A stretch of DNA of 64,000 bases from Salvelinus alpinus (GCF_045679555.1 NC_092122.1:8999284-9063283); one strand, 5' to 3'. Shown: positions 53,697-63,499, counted from the stretch's first letter. Program-made: numbers and translations. Notes: generated from the sequence alone by a model not told the origin.

Positions 53697-54183
53697 GACT
53701 CAACAAGGTTTCGAGGCGGTCCATGGACAATTGGCAGCTACATCCCTGATGGCATTCCAAAATAGAATCGCGGTGGATATGTTGTTGGCTGAACGCGGAG
53801 GTGTTTGTGCCATGTTCGGGGAGCAATGTTGTACTTTCATTCCCAATAACACAGCAACTGATGGTAGTCTTACTGTTGCCTTAGAGGGTCTTCGTACACT
53901 TAATGAGAAGATGAAGCACCACTCCGGGGTTGACACCTCTATGTGGGACTCTTGGATGGATGCGTTTGGGAAATATAAGATGCTTGTTTCCTCCATACTG
54001 GTATCTATATCTGTCTTCACTGCGATACTGGTGCTTTGTGGATGCTGCTGCATTCCATGTATTCGAACGCTGACCACTAGGATCATAACTAATGCTATTG
54101 ATCCCAACCAGGCAGAGAAGGGACAGATGTTTCCTATGCTTGCCCTGGAGGATGCTGAGCCAGGCTATTGGACTGATGACTAA
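53697..54183 (+). CDS. env: env transmembrane subunit, second copy (open frame)
   Basis: An open frame runs to TAA at 54181-54183 (ATG-led from 53731, 150 codons). It has a C-X6-CC motif at 53806-53832, an NNT site, a helical segment (DGSLTVALEGLRTLNEKM), a membrane-spanning segment about 53980-54062 ending in a Cys cluster, and a cytoplasmic tail. No surface subunit is attached upstream in the same frame, so alone it could not bind a receptor. It is similar to, but clearly diverged from, the first copy, so this is not a recent local duplication. Confidence 0.8.
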
Positions 54184-54194
54184 TTAAACGCCAT

Positions 54195-55120
54195 TCATAG
54201 CTTTTGTCACGTCTCTGGTGAGACGTGAAGAGGGGGAATCAAAACTTTCTCTCTGAGAAAGTTTCCCTGGTTGTTTACTTTTGCTTTTCTTACTTTTACC
54301 TAGTTTATGTCACGTCTCTTAGGAGACGTGAAGAGAGGGAATATGAAACTTTTTCTTCTGGAAAAAGTTTCCCTTCTTGTGCCTGGATTCGCTTAAAGTT
54401 ATGTCACGTCTCTTGTGAGACGTGAAGAGGGGGAATAAAACTTTCTCTCTGAGAAAGTTTCCCTGGTTGTTTACTTTTGCTTTTCTTACCTTTTTCTAGT
54501 TTATGTCACGTCTCTTAGGAGACGTGAAGAGAGGGCATATGAAACTTTCTCTTCAAGAAAGTTTCTGCATATACTACTCCTGCTTGATCCCATGTTTATG
54601 TCACGTCTCTTAGGAGACGTGAAGAGAGGGAATATGAAACTTTTTCTTCTGGAAAAAGTTTCCCTTCTTGTGCCTGGATTCGCTTAAAGTTATGTCACGT
54701 CTCTTGTGAGACGTGAAGAGGGGGAATAAAACTTTCTCTCTGAGAAAGTTTCCCTGGTTGTTTACTTTTGCTTTTCTTACCTTTTTCTAGTTTATGTCAC
54801 GTCTCTTAGGAGACGTGAAGAGAGGGCATATGAAACTTTCTCTTCAAGAAAGTTTCTGCATATACTACTCCTGCTTGATCCCATGTTTATGTCACGTCTC
54901 TTAGGAGACGTGAAGAGAGGGAATATGAAACTTTTTCTTCTGGAAAAAGTTTCCCTTCTTGTGCCTGGATTCGCTTAAAGTTATGTCACGTCTCTTGTGA
55001 GACGTGAAGAGGGGGAATAAAACTTTCTCTCTGAGAAAGTTTCCCTGGTTGTTTACTTGTGCTTTTCTTACTTTTACCTAGTTTATGTCACGTCTCTTTG
55101 GAGACGTGAAGAGGGGGATT
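54195..55120 (+). repeat. array of ten hairpin units before the 3' LTR
   Basis: Ten occurrences of CACGTCTC-NNNN-GAGACGTG start near 54208, 54311, 54405, 54507, 54602, 54696, 54798, 54893, 54986 and 55089. Stems of 8 bp are invariant; loops are TGGT, TTAG, TTGT or TTTG. In nine units a purine tract (GAAGAGGGGGAAT or GAAGAGAGGGAAT) follows, then a second hairpin such as GAAACTTTTTC...GAAAAAGTTTC. The order of unit types repeats every ~291 bp, about three times. The last unit's purine tract is the one adjoining the LTR. No coding capacity. Confidence 0.92.
55108..55120 (+). promoter_or_regulatory. polypurine tract of the retrovirus
   Basis: GAAGAGGGGGATT immediately precedes the TG of the 3' LTR, the position where plus-strand DNA synthesis is primed in retroviruses. 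Near-identical tracts occur in the upstream array units. Confidence 0.85.
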
Positions 55121-55814
55121 TGTAATAAATATCATTTATTATAACACAAGCATATTTGCTATTACATTGTTATAACTAACTTCTTTCCAAACAGGGTTTC
55201 TCACAAACTCATTAGCAGATACTGAGACCCACACACACCCAGAGACAGATGGCTGACACAGGCCTTTTCATAAAGACTGATAAGAAAAGGATGCCTGGTA
55301 CTGCATATCACAGAAACTGAGACACACACATACCCAAGGACAGAGGGCTGACGCAAACCTTTCATAAACACTGATAAGACAGGAACATCTACGCACACAC
55401 AAAATCTCCTCTTCAGTCTGAACATTTTACAGAGACACACAGAAATGTCAAAATAGGAACATCTACGCACACACCTAATCTCCTGTTTTAGCTGAACATT
55501 TCTGAAGACAAAGAAATCTACTCAGAGCCAATGAGACAGTGATACTAGCCTGAAGGGGACCTCGCCCAACTCATCAGGACCAACCAGAGGACAAGAACTT
55601 CCAGACTCAACCTACTTTCTATCTTTGTATAAAATGTATATGCACTCTGTTATCTGGGCTTCTTGCAGAGAGTTCCATTTGAGCTTGATGAAAGGGTCCG
55701 TGCACGCTATTTCAGATATCTTTACACTTTAATAAACTGCCTTATATCATACCTTATCCACCTGGTCCAGCATCTCAACTTGGTCTCACTCTTCTAGTAA
55801 ATGTATCATCAACA
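55121..55814 (+). repeat. 3' LTR
   Basis: 694 bp, no difference from the 5' LTR found on reading both. TATAAAA at 55628-55634 and AATAAA at 55731-55736. It ends CATCAACA and is followed by the target duplication TTAG. Confidence 0.95.
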
Positions 55815-55975
55815 TTAGCTGATACGTAAAATACCTATCCAGGCATTGTAAGATCTGGCATGCGTCAGCAACATCTGGGCAGAGGGACGTGCCCAAAATG
55901 TGGCATGCTGATACATAAAATACCTATCCAGGCATTGAAAAATCTGCCAGTCGTCAGCAAAGTCTAAGCAGAGAA
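55815..55975. repeat. right flank of the target repeat and a partial second unit
   Basis: TTAGCTGATACGTAAAATAC... (55815-55890) continues the repeat interrupted by the retrovirus. 55908-55975 (GCTGATACATAAAATACCTA...AGTCTAAGCAGAG) is a second, diverged copy of the same segment. Confidence 0.7.
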
Positions 55976-56039
55976 TTAGCTCAGTAACATGTCTTATCTG
56001 CAGAATATGCTTATATAATTGAACTGTTGATCTCTTATT

Positions 56040-56592
56040 AGAATGTCTCCCTTCGGATTATGGTGTTGGCAGCTGCACTTCCTCATATGGGCCTCAGTCA
56101 CATGTCCCTGTTGCTATACAGAATATCAGAAAGAGAATAGGGGCAAAAGAGGTCAGAAGGTGAATATGTATCTAATATAAACCATGTGAAGGGATGGTGT
56201 GAGTAATGGGGAACCAATCACTTGTCTCCGCGTCAGTCACCCTCTCCTTGGGCCTTGGGGAAGATTGTCCTCTCCCCTGGTTTCTTTGTTAGCAAGGTGG
56301 AGACTAAGTAACGAAATATGTCCTTGTGTGTTCTTAGTACTGAACAAAACAAGTTCTTTGTACTGGATGCCAAGTGCTGGCACAGGATGTGTGGGGTTGG
56401 TGTTTGGAACCATCTGAGGTTGCACCTATCTTGAGATGGTATATAACCCAGAGGCTCACTCCACTCAGTGGGCTCTCACTCCATTCACATTGTTGGTGGT
56501 GTGACCAGCTCCCTTATCGATGCATTTTTAATAAAGTGAATATCTTGATTGACCTTGACTCTCCTCATTATTGATTAAAATATCCACTACAA
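56040..56592 (+). mobile_element. LTR-like block, possible solo LTR
   Basis: Contains TATATAA near 56442, AATAAA near 56530 and ends ...AAAATATCCACTACA at 56592, then resumes the target repeat (AGAGGTACGC). The order promoter box - poly(A) signal - CA end fits a retroviral or Ty3-type LTR. I could not fix the left end or a target duplication, so it may be truncated or something else. It is unrelated in sequence to the 694-bp LTRs. Confidence 0.4.
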
Positions 56593-56765
56593 GAGGTACG
56601 CGCCCGTTGCATGCGTCAACCACTGGTTGCATGCCATGTCATCAATTATGCCGTCGGGCACCCGATTGCTGTAACATATGATGTGGTTAGCTGATATGTA
56701 AAATACCTATCTAGGCGTTGTAAGATCTGGCATGCGTCAGCAATGTCTGAGCAGGGGAACACGGG
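56593..56765. repeat. uninterrupted paralogue of the ERV target
   Basis: GTTGCATGCGTCAACCACTG ... GATGTGGTTAGCTGATATGT ... GGCATGCGTCAGCAATGTCT matches 49315-49414 joined to 55815-55885. The junction TTAG|CTGATA is intact here at 56687-56690, which independently confirms the 4-bp target duplication. Confidence 0.8.
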
Positions 56766-56825
56766 GAACACCCTGGAGGGGAGCATGCTCCTTATAGGCC
56801 ACCACACACCTCCATCAAAAAACCA

Positions 56826-56938
56826 ATAACAACCACCTGGAAAGAGGCGGGTCTTTGCTATAAAGGGTGCTCACCTGTATTCATTAGCCCTCTTTCCACC
56901 AACAAACCCAGTTCAACAGAGTCCTACAGATTGTATAC
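56826..56938 (+). repeat. dispersed repeat with TATAAAGGGTGC core, copy 2
   Basis: AACAACCACCTGGAAAGAGG ... CTATAAAGGGTGCTCACCTG ... CAGTTCAACAGAGTCCTACA, roughly four-fifths identical by eye to 37615-37726 and in the same orientation. Unknown family. Confidence 0.6.
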
Positions 56939-57468
56939 TGTAGAATGCACTTTATGTATTATTGTGGTGGCCAATGTTAAGTATATCCCTATTGAAAATG
57001 TATATATTGTTTGTAACAGAACCTGGGCTAGCAGACACTAGCTAGCCCTCCAACCCGGCCTTGCAAAATTGGCTTGAGCAAGATGGAAAGCTAGCCAGCC
57101 AGGTAAATTAGCCCCTAGCTGTTGGATATCAATTTTCAATATGAAGTGTCCCAGTTCAGTTATTGTTTCCCTGGAGCAGGTCTCCTGGGGCCCCGGACCT
57201 CAGGGGGGCAAGCCTACAGAAAATGGGGAGGCGTGGAGATGTCTACTAAGGTCAATGCTGTGCTGATGGCCAAGGGGAAAACTGATGGTTCCTCTGCCAC
57301 TATCTGATAAGGTGAACAAGGGTTAATGTAACTTTCTCTTCCTCTGTCCTGGTCCTGAGGAACCACTGTCCAGGCTTTGGATCCAGCCCTAAGGGTCAAC
57401 TATCCATTGAGACTCAAACTACAGACTAGATTTTGTTCATACTTGTGTTTGAAAACTGTCCTTATTGT

Positions 57469-57962
57469 CAAGTACAAAACATTAGGACACCTTACTAATA
57501 TTGAGTTGCACCCCCTTTTGCCCTCAGAACAGCTTCAATTTGTCCGGGCATGGACTACAAGGTGTTTAAAGTGTTCCACATGGATGCTGGCCCATGTTGA
57601 CTCCAATGCTTCCAACAGTTGTCAAGTTGGCTGGTTGTCCTTTGGGTCGTAACCCATTCTTGAAACACACAGGAAACGGTTGAGCGTGGAAAATCCCAGA
57701 AAGTTGCAGTTCTTCACACACACAAACTGGTGTGCCTGGCACCTACCATATCCCATTCAAAGGCTCTTAAATCATTCACCCTCAATGGCACACATACACA
57801 ATCCATGTATCAAGGCTTAGAAATCCTCCTTTAACCTGTTTCCTCCCCTTCATCTACACTGATATAAGTGGAATTAACAGGTGACATCAATCAGTGATCA
57901 TAGCTTTCACTTGGTCAGTCTGTCATGGAAAGAACATGTTCCTAATGTGATGTACACTTGTA
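57469..57962 (+). mobile_element. non-autonomous TIR element, family A copy 3
   Basis: AAGTACAAAACATTAGGACA at the left, TTTTGCCCTCAGAACAGCTT and GGATGCTGGCCCATGTTGAC inside, and AATGTGATGTACACTTG at the right. Same orientation as 24047-24593; the outermost terminal bases are eroded. Confidence 0.75.
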
Positions 57963-58339
57963 CGCACAGGGGTGCTGTTATAAGAACCTGACTGTTAGAA
58001 ACTGACAGAACTTAAAGCCCTGTGGATTGATGAGGAATTTGAGGGACAAGGCAAAAGGAGTGATGAATAAGTCTGGCTGCACATCTGATTGAGAAATGAC
58101 TAAACTGAAAAGAAATTGAAATGGAAATGGCATGAAATGCCAACAACAAACTGAGCTATCCTATTCATGCATGAAATACCTAATGAAAGAAATGTGCAAT
58201 GTAAAATTAGTTCGTTTGGGTCAGGACAAATGTATTGTCCATAAATGAGAAACCACCTGGTATTGACAATTTAGATGGAAAGCTACTGAGGATGGTAGCC
58301 TCATGGCCGTAAAGGCCGCTGCCTGTGGCTGCAGATTGA

Positions 58340-58735
58340 CAGGGGCGTCCTATTCTGAGCTAAACTGACCAAGGCTCACCTCAAACACAGAAAACCTCAC
58401 ATAATTCTGCCCAAAAACAATGACAATTTCTCTCAACCAGTGGCATATGGGCTTTTTAGGTGATTGCTGATGCCGCCCTTTGATAAGCAGTGCCCACTTT
58501 GTCAAAGGCAGGGGTGCCAAATATCGCGCTCTAGCTACTCCTTGTGGCGGGCCGGGCGCATGCAGGCTGACTTTGGTCATCAGTTGAACTGTGTTTCCTC
58601 CAACACATTGGTGTGGCTGGCTTCCGGGTTATGCGGGCGGGTGTTAAAGAGTGCGCATGACTCGACCTTCGCCTCTCCCGGGCTTGTTGGGGAGTTGCAG
58701 CGATGAGACGATCGCAATTAGACGATCGCAATTAG
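58340..58735. repeat. dispersed salmonid repeat
   Basis: GACAGGGGCGTCCTATTCTG... and CTCCTTGTGGCGGGCCGGGC...GGCTTGTTGGGGAGTTGCAG are two blocks I recognise as highly repeated in salmonid DNA. At the end GACGATCGCAATTA occurs twice in tandem. Its class is uncertain to me; no coding potential. Confidence 0.6.
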
Positions 58736-58829
58736 GTAAAAAAACAAACATAATACTAATAAAAGATTGTGGGAGCTGTACTGTTATGGCTTTTCAACCT
58801 CTGCCATATTATGGATTCAGATGTTAAAC

Positions 58830-59750
58830 ATGTCAAATGTGGTGTGCCTTCTACTCTTTTCTATTTTTACTAATGGCCTGGCATTAAACAAAGCCTGTGT
58901 GTCTATGTACACTGATGATTCAACCCTATATGCTCAACATGACTTTCCTAGTTAAATAAAAGGTTACACATCCACAGCTAGTGAAAGCACTGCAACCATA
59001 AACAAAGAGTTTTAGTTTTAGAATGGGTGACCAGTAATAAACTAGTCTGGAACATCTCTAAGAGCATTGTATTTGGTACAAATCATTCCCTAAAATTCTA
59101 GACCTCATTGAATCTGATCATTAATAATGTTTCTGTTGAGGAGACTAAATTACTTCAACGTACCTTAGATTGTAAACTGTCATAGTCAAAACATATTGAT
59201 TGATTCAATGGTTGTAAGGATGGGGAGAGGTCTGTCTGTGATTATAGATGCTCTTCTTTTTTGACACCACACTTCACAAAGCAAGTCCTGCAGGCTCTAA
59301 TCCTATCTTGATTATTGCCCAGTTATATGGTCACGTGCTGCAAAGAAGGACCTAGAAAACCTGCAGCTGGCCCAGAACAGAGCCACGTCTTGCTCTTCAC
59401 TGTAATCAGAGGGTTAATATCAATACTATGCACGCCAGTCTCTCTTGGCTAAAGGTAGAGGAGACATTGACTGCATCACTTTTCTTTCAATTGAGTGTTA
59501 TATTCCAAATTGTTTGCATAGTCAACTTACACACAGCACTGACACAGACACTTACCCCACCAGACATGCCACCAGGGATCTTTTCACAGTCCCCAAATCC
59601 AGAACAAATTCAAGTAAACGTACAGTATTATATAGAGCCATCATTGCAAGGAACTCCGTTCCATCTCAGAAGTGGGCAGCAAATCTGGTTTAAAAAAACA
59701 GATAAAGCAACACCTAATTGCACAATACTGCTCCCCTATTTGACTTAGAT
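58830..59750 (+). mobile_element. decayed LINE fragments
   Basis: The + strand reads LLLFSIFTNGLALNKACVSM followed by YTDDSTLYA (a YADD-type reverse transcriptase box with T for A) at about 58840-58940. At 59420-59700 the C-terminal motif MHASLSWLKVEETLTASLFF and PTRHATRDLFTVPKSRT appear in two different frames. Stops and frame changes are frequent. A SINE-like tail (TTTCCTAGTTAAATAAAAGG) interrupts it near 58945. Confidence 0.7.
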
Positions 59751-59819
59751 ATTTTGTGTGTATATACTGATATGTAGGCTGTGTGACGTTTTAAATGTAT
59801 GTACACTGGGGCACAAATG

Positions 59820-60245
59820 TGTTTACATCCCTGTTATTGAGCATTTCCCATGATAATCCATCCACCTGACAGGTGTGGCATATCAATAAAATGATTAAAC
59901 GGCATGATCGTTACACAGGTACAGCTGTGTAATTTCTTAACCATAAATCATTAAACAGGTACACCTGTGTAAATAAAACGCTTCCAACGCCGTTTTAGAG
60001 AGTTTGGCAGTACCTCCAACCGGACTCACAACTGCAGACCACGTGTATGGCGTTGTGTGGGAAAGTGGTTTGCTGATGTCAACGTAGTGAACAGTGTCCC
60101 ATGGTCGCGGTGGGATTATGGTATGGGCAGGCATAAACTACGGACAACAAACACAATTGCATTTAATCGATGACAGTGTTAATGCACAGACATACCGTGA
60201 CGAAATCCTGAGGCCCATTCTTCCGCTGTAATCACCTCACGTTTC
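59820..60245 (+). mobile_element. Tc1-like fragment
   Basis: The + strand carries transposase pieces: a region like the one at 38.2 kb (TTTGGCAGTACCTCCAACCG), then [20 protein letters not shown] and YRDEILRPI in broken frames. The termini are not preserved well enough to place. Confidence 0.7.
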
Positions 60246-61720
60246 AGCAGGCTAATGATCTGCCCCATGTCGCAAGGATCTGTACACAATTCCTGGAGGG
60301 TGACAATGTCGCAGTTCTTCCATGGCCTGCATACTCTCCAGACAGGTCACCCATCGAGTATGGTACGTACAGGTTGTCTACATTACAACCAGAAACACAA
60401 TGAATATGATTATATGCTGTGTAATAGTAACCCCCCCCCCCCACCACCACCATTCTGTTTTACAGGCATGTATATATCGGTTCCCCAAGGACTACGCTAT
60501 CATCAAATGTTTTATTGTTTTTAATGTATTTTAATGTTTTTATGGACTCTTAAGTTCCAATGAGGACTAAAATATCAAAATAAAATGTTTTGTGAAGGCT
60601 ACCCATGTTGTTTTCGATCAACTTTATTTGTACTAAATAGATTGTTATAGTACTACTTGATGACAACTAAGTGTATTTCTACTTGCTAAAATGGCCCCAC
60701 TAAAAGTATAGTAAGTGTAGCCTACTTATAAGTAGGGCTGAGCGTTGATTGGAAGCTCAACGTTAAATTGCATTAAATTCTACCCCAGGCAGAAATGAGT
60801 GTTTGAATCAGGAAAGTTCTCTCCAACTCTACAAGTCAGGATAGAATGTTGAATAAAGGTTGAGAGAATGATGCAGGAAATTTGCTGTGAAACAGGGGCA
60901 TAAAGGAAATGTGCAGTTCTATAGCTCATCTCATGCTGTTCTACACATTTTGCGTTTAGAGAATTTAGCATTTTTAAAGCTAAAAACTACGTGTTGACTG
61001 TGATATGGGCACAGGATTGTCTTGTTTGCTAAATGCAGACCAGCCAAATGCAGACGCATTTGACACTTCTCACGCACTCACCGCACACCTTATCTCACGC
61101 TTTGAAAAGTACTACTTTTATTTAACTAATTCGTCCATTGTATAGTCGGCGCGTAAACGTTTGTGCTCCAAATTTTTTTGAAATCTGCGCCTGCAATTTA
61201 ACATCACGTGCGTAACCGCATCATTTCCCTGTCTTGCCACAGCACTGTGAACCACGGCACATTGAAGCATATGATTGGTCTAGTTGTGTAAGGGATTGGA
61301 TGCATGTTTTAAAGAAATGCCCCTCAAGATTGGAGTTGAATGGAGATCAAGAACGTTATCTGCTCAGTTGATAAAACTGTGAAAATGGTATCTCTGTTTT
61401 ATGTACAATATTGTCAACAAAGTTAGGTTGTTTTTACTCCCGTCCCTATTGCATAAGGCAGCCTTTTGACAGCATGTACTAAAGTCGATTTAGTGACTTG
61501 CATTTAGGCTGTGACAACGAAAAGGCAGCAGACAGACCTACAGTATGTTTTAGCAGCGACGTTTGGTAGGGTGACCTGATTTGTAGCTATGTAAATTGTC
61601 AAACAGACTGTGAACCCTAATGTGTACGTTTTGATTCTTGGGGGTCAATAAATAGAAAAGGTATTTGGGTTGGGTGTAGTGGCATATTTAATGTCCTCTT
61701 GTCTCAAGGAGATATCTATT
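60246..61720. other. no gene seen
   Basis: Contains a poly-C run at about 60430-60442, a repeat copy at about 60880-60990 related to 480-620, and otherwise AT-rich sequence with short random frames. AATAAA-like words occur but with no upstream gene. Confidence 0.5.
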
Positions 61721-61859
61721 TATTTTAGTATGATCAGTGGAACAATTCTTATTCTTAACAATGGGCTAAAATAAAGGGTAAATGCTCCAGTTTCATCAGC
61801 TGTCCGTGTGGCTGGTCTCAGACAATCCCGCAGGTGAAGAAGCAAGTTGTGGAGGTCCT

Positions 61860-62345
61860 GGACTGGCATGGTTATACGTTGTGGTTGGCGGTTGGACATA
61901 ATGCCAAATGATCTAAAACAACAGGACCGACTGGACCTATGCATAGAGGACCCACGCCGAGAGGACCTGCATCCAGACCACAGCACCACCCTCCACACCC
62001 CAACCAATCAACTAAACCACACAAACAACATTGGACACTTTATGGAACACAAAGCATTCACTATATCATCCTGGGATATGCAAGGCCTGGGGTCATCTGC
62101 CTTTGGCATAAAGAACAGGAAGCTGGATTTCACCAAAGAAATCATAAATACATACATTGTCATCCTACAAGAAACATGATATAGAGGAGACTGGTTTCCC
62201 TCTCTAGGTTAGAGAGCTGATATTTTCATCCACCAAACTACCAGGTGTGAAACAGGGGGGTATGCTAATTTGGTATAGAGCAGACCTAACTCACTCTATT
62301 AAATTAATCAAAACAGGAACATTTTACATTTGGTTAAAAGTTCTA
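61860..62345 (+). mobile_element. LINE 5' part: endonuclease region
   Basis: A frame open from 61847 to 62179 ends in FTISSWDMQGLGSSAFGIKN and KEIINTYIVILQET, the start of an apurinic-type LINE endonuclease (the WD/NxxG and QET motifs). Weaker pieces follow after stops (GVKQGGMLIWYRADLTHSIK, KTGTFYIWLKVLKE). Sequence then changes abruptly to a different element. Confidence 0.7.
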
Positions 62346-62349
62346 AAGG

Positions 62350-63047
62350 AAATTATCTTAACAGAATGTCCTGTGTGCTACCCAACTATGTAAACTTGTA
62401 TGTGGGACAATTTGAGGAAGCACTCCTTTACAAAACAGACACCCCCTACTTTCTAAAGTCCTCGTATGGAAGAGATATATAGATGTCTTTGTGCTCTGGG
62501 AAGGAAGTCAGCAGGAACTCAATTAATTCCCAACTCTACTAAACTAGAGCTCTGAATACCTCAAATTCACCATGCAGACTGATGAGAGAAAAATAAACTA
62601 CCTGGACTTACGGATCATCAAAGAGAATGACGCAATACGGGCAGACTAATACACAAAACCACAGACTGCAATACCTTGCTATGTGCGGATAGTATGCATC
62701 CCCTTCCCCTCTAGAATGTTCTACCATATAGCCAGTCATGCAGGGTTAAACCATTCTGTGGCCACCAGACAGATTTTGACAGCAATGCTAAAAAATGACA
62801 GATAAATTCAAAATGAGAGCCTACAAGGACAAAACTCTTGATGCAATGATGAAAATATCTTTAAAACCAAGAGAAGAATTACTAAAAACTTGGAAGAAAA
62901 ACAACGCAACAGTCTTTTGCACTAAGTACACCAAGGGTTCGGAGAAAATGAAAGCAATCCTGAAAAAGCACTGGCATATTCTGCAATCAGACAAAATCGC
63001 ACACCTCTTCAAGGAACCCCCTATGGCGGTCTATAAGCATGGTCTAT
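62350..63047 (+). mobile_element. Penelope-like element fragment inside a LINE
   Basis: The + strand reads NYVNLYVGQFEEALLY, then NYLDLRIIKENDAIRAD and YTKPTDCNTLLCADSMHP, and an 84-codon open frame from 62795 (KTLDAMMKISLKPREELLKT, FCTKYTKGSEKMKAILKKHW, KIAHLFKEPPMAVYKHG). This succession (NLYVG, (F/Y)LDL, KPTDxN, SxHP, PPxxxYxxG) is that of Penelope-like reverse transcriptases just before the GIY-YIG domain, which is not visible. Stops between pieces show decay. Confidence 0.65.
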
Positions 63048-63049
63048 AA

Positions 63050-63405
63050 AAATGTCAAACAGAAAACTGAAGAAAATGAACAATGACAAATGGTTTGATG
63101 AAGAATACAAAAACCTAAGAAAGAAATTGAGAAACCTATCCAACCTAAAACATGGAGACCCAGAAAACCTGAGTCTATGCCTTCACTGTGGTGAATCACT
63201 AAAACAATACAGAAATACACTTTGGAAAATGAAGCAACAGCACGTCAGAAATCAGCTCAATGTAATTGAAGAATCCATAGACTAACCACTTCTGGGAAAA
63301 TTGGAAAACATTAAACAAACAACACAAAGAGATATCTACCCAAAATTGAGTTGTATGGGTAAGTCTTTTTGGCTCTATAACAAAGAACAAACAGTAAAAA
63401 CATAT
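63050..63405 (+). mobile_element. LINE continuation after the Penelope-like insert
   Basis: A 77-codon frame ends at 63285: MNNDKWFDEEYKNLRKKLRN, HGDPENLSLCLHCGESLKQY and MKQQHVRNQLNVIEESID, followed by LLGKLENIKQTTQ in frame after a stop. This is the segment between endonuclease and reverse transcriptase in the same type of LINE as 61860-62345. Confidence 0.65.
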
Positions 63406-63499
63406 ACATGATCAAATACAAATATTAGAATCAACTATTAAAGACTTACCAGAACACAGATCAAGGGTGGCCAACCCTACTGAAGAGCAAGCAGGATTT

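Larger units (their letters stand above)
49411..55818 (+). mobile_element. endogenous retrovirus, deleted for gag-pol, with TTAG target duplication
   Basis: Two 694-bp LTRs (49415-50108 and 55121-55814) start TGTAAT and end CAACA, flanked by the direct repeat TTAG (49411-49414, 55815-55818). The internal part is only 5,012 bp: a tRNA-iMet primer site, leader with hairpin repeats and a splice donor (AAAG|gtaagc at 50277/50278), a stretch of unclear origin (50.6-52.0 kb), an env remnant, a hairpin array and a purine tract. No protease, reverse transcriptase or integrase motif was found, so most of gag and all of pol appear lost. A fish retrovirus using a methionine tRNA is known (salmon swim bladder sarcoma virus), so a relation to that lineage is possible but untested. 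It cannot replicate alone. Confidence 0.92.

Noticed and set aside
53731-54183. Domesticated (syncytin-like) env gene
   Set aside because: The open module lacks a surface subunit, and the element appears too young to show selection for a host role. Open frame alone is not enough.
54195-55120. CRISPR array
   Set aside because: Palindromic units at regular spacing look superficially similar, but the whole unit repeats including the 'spacers', and the context is a vertebrate retrovirus.
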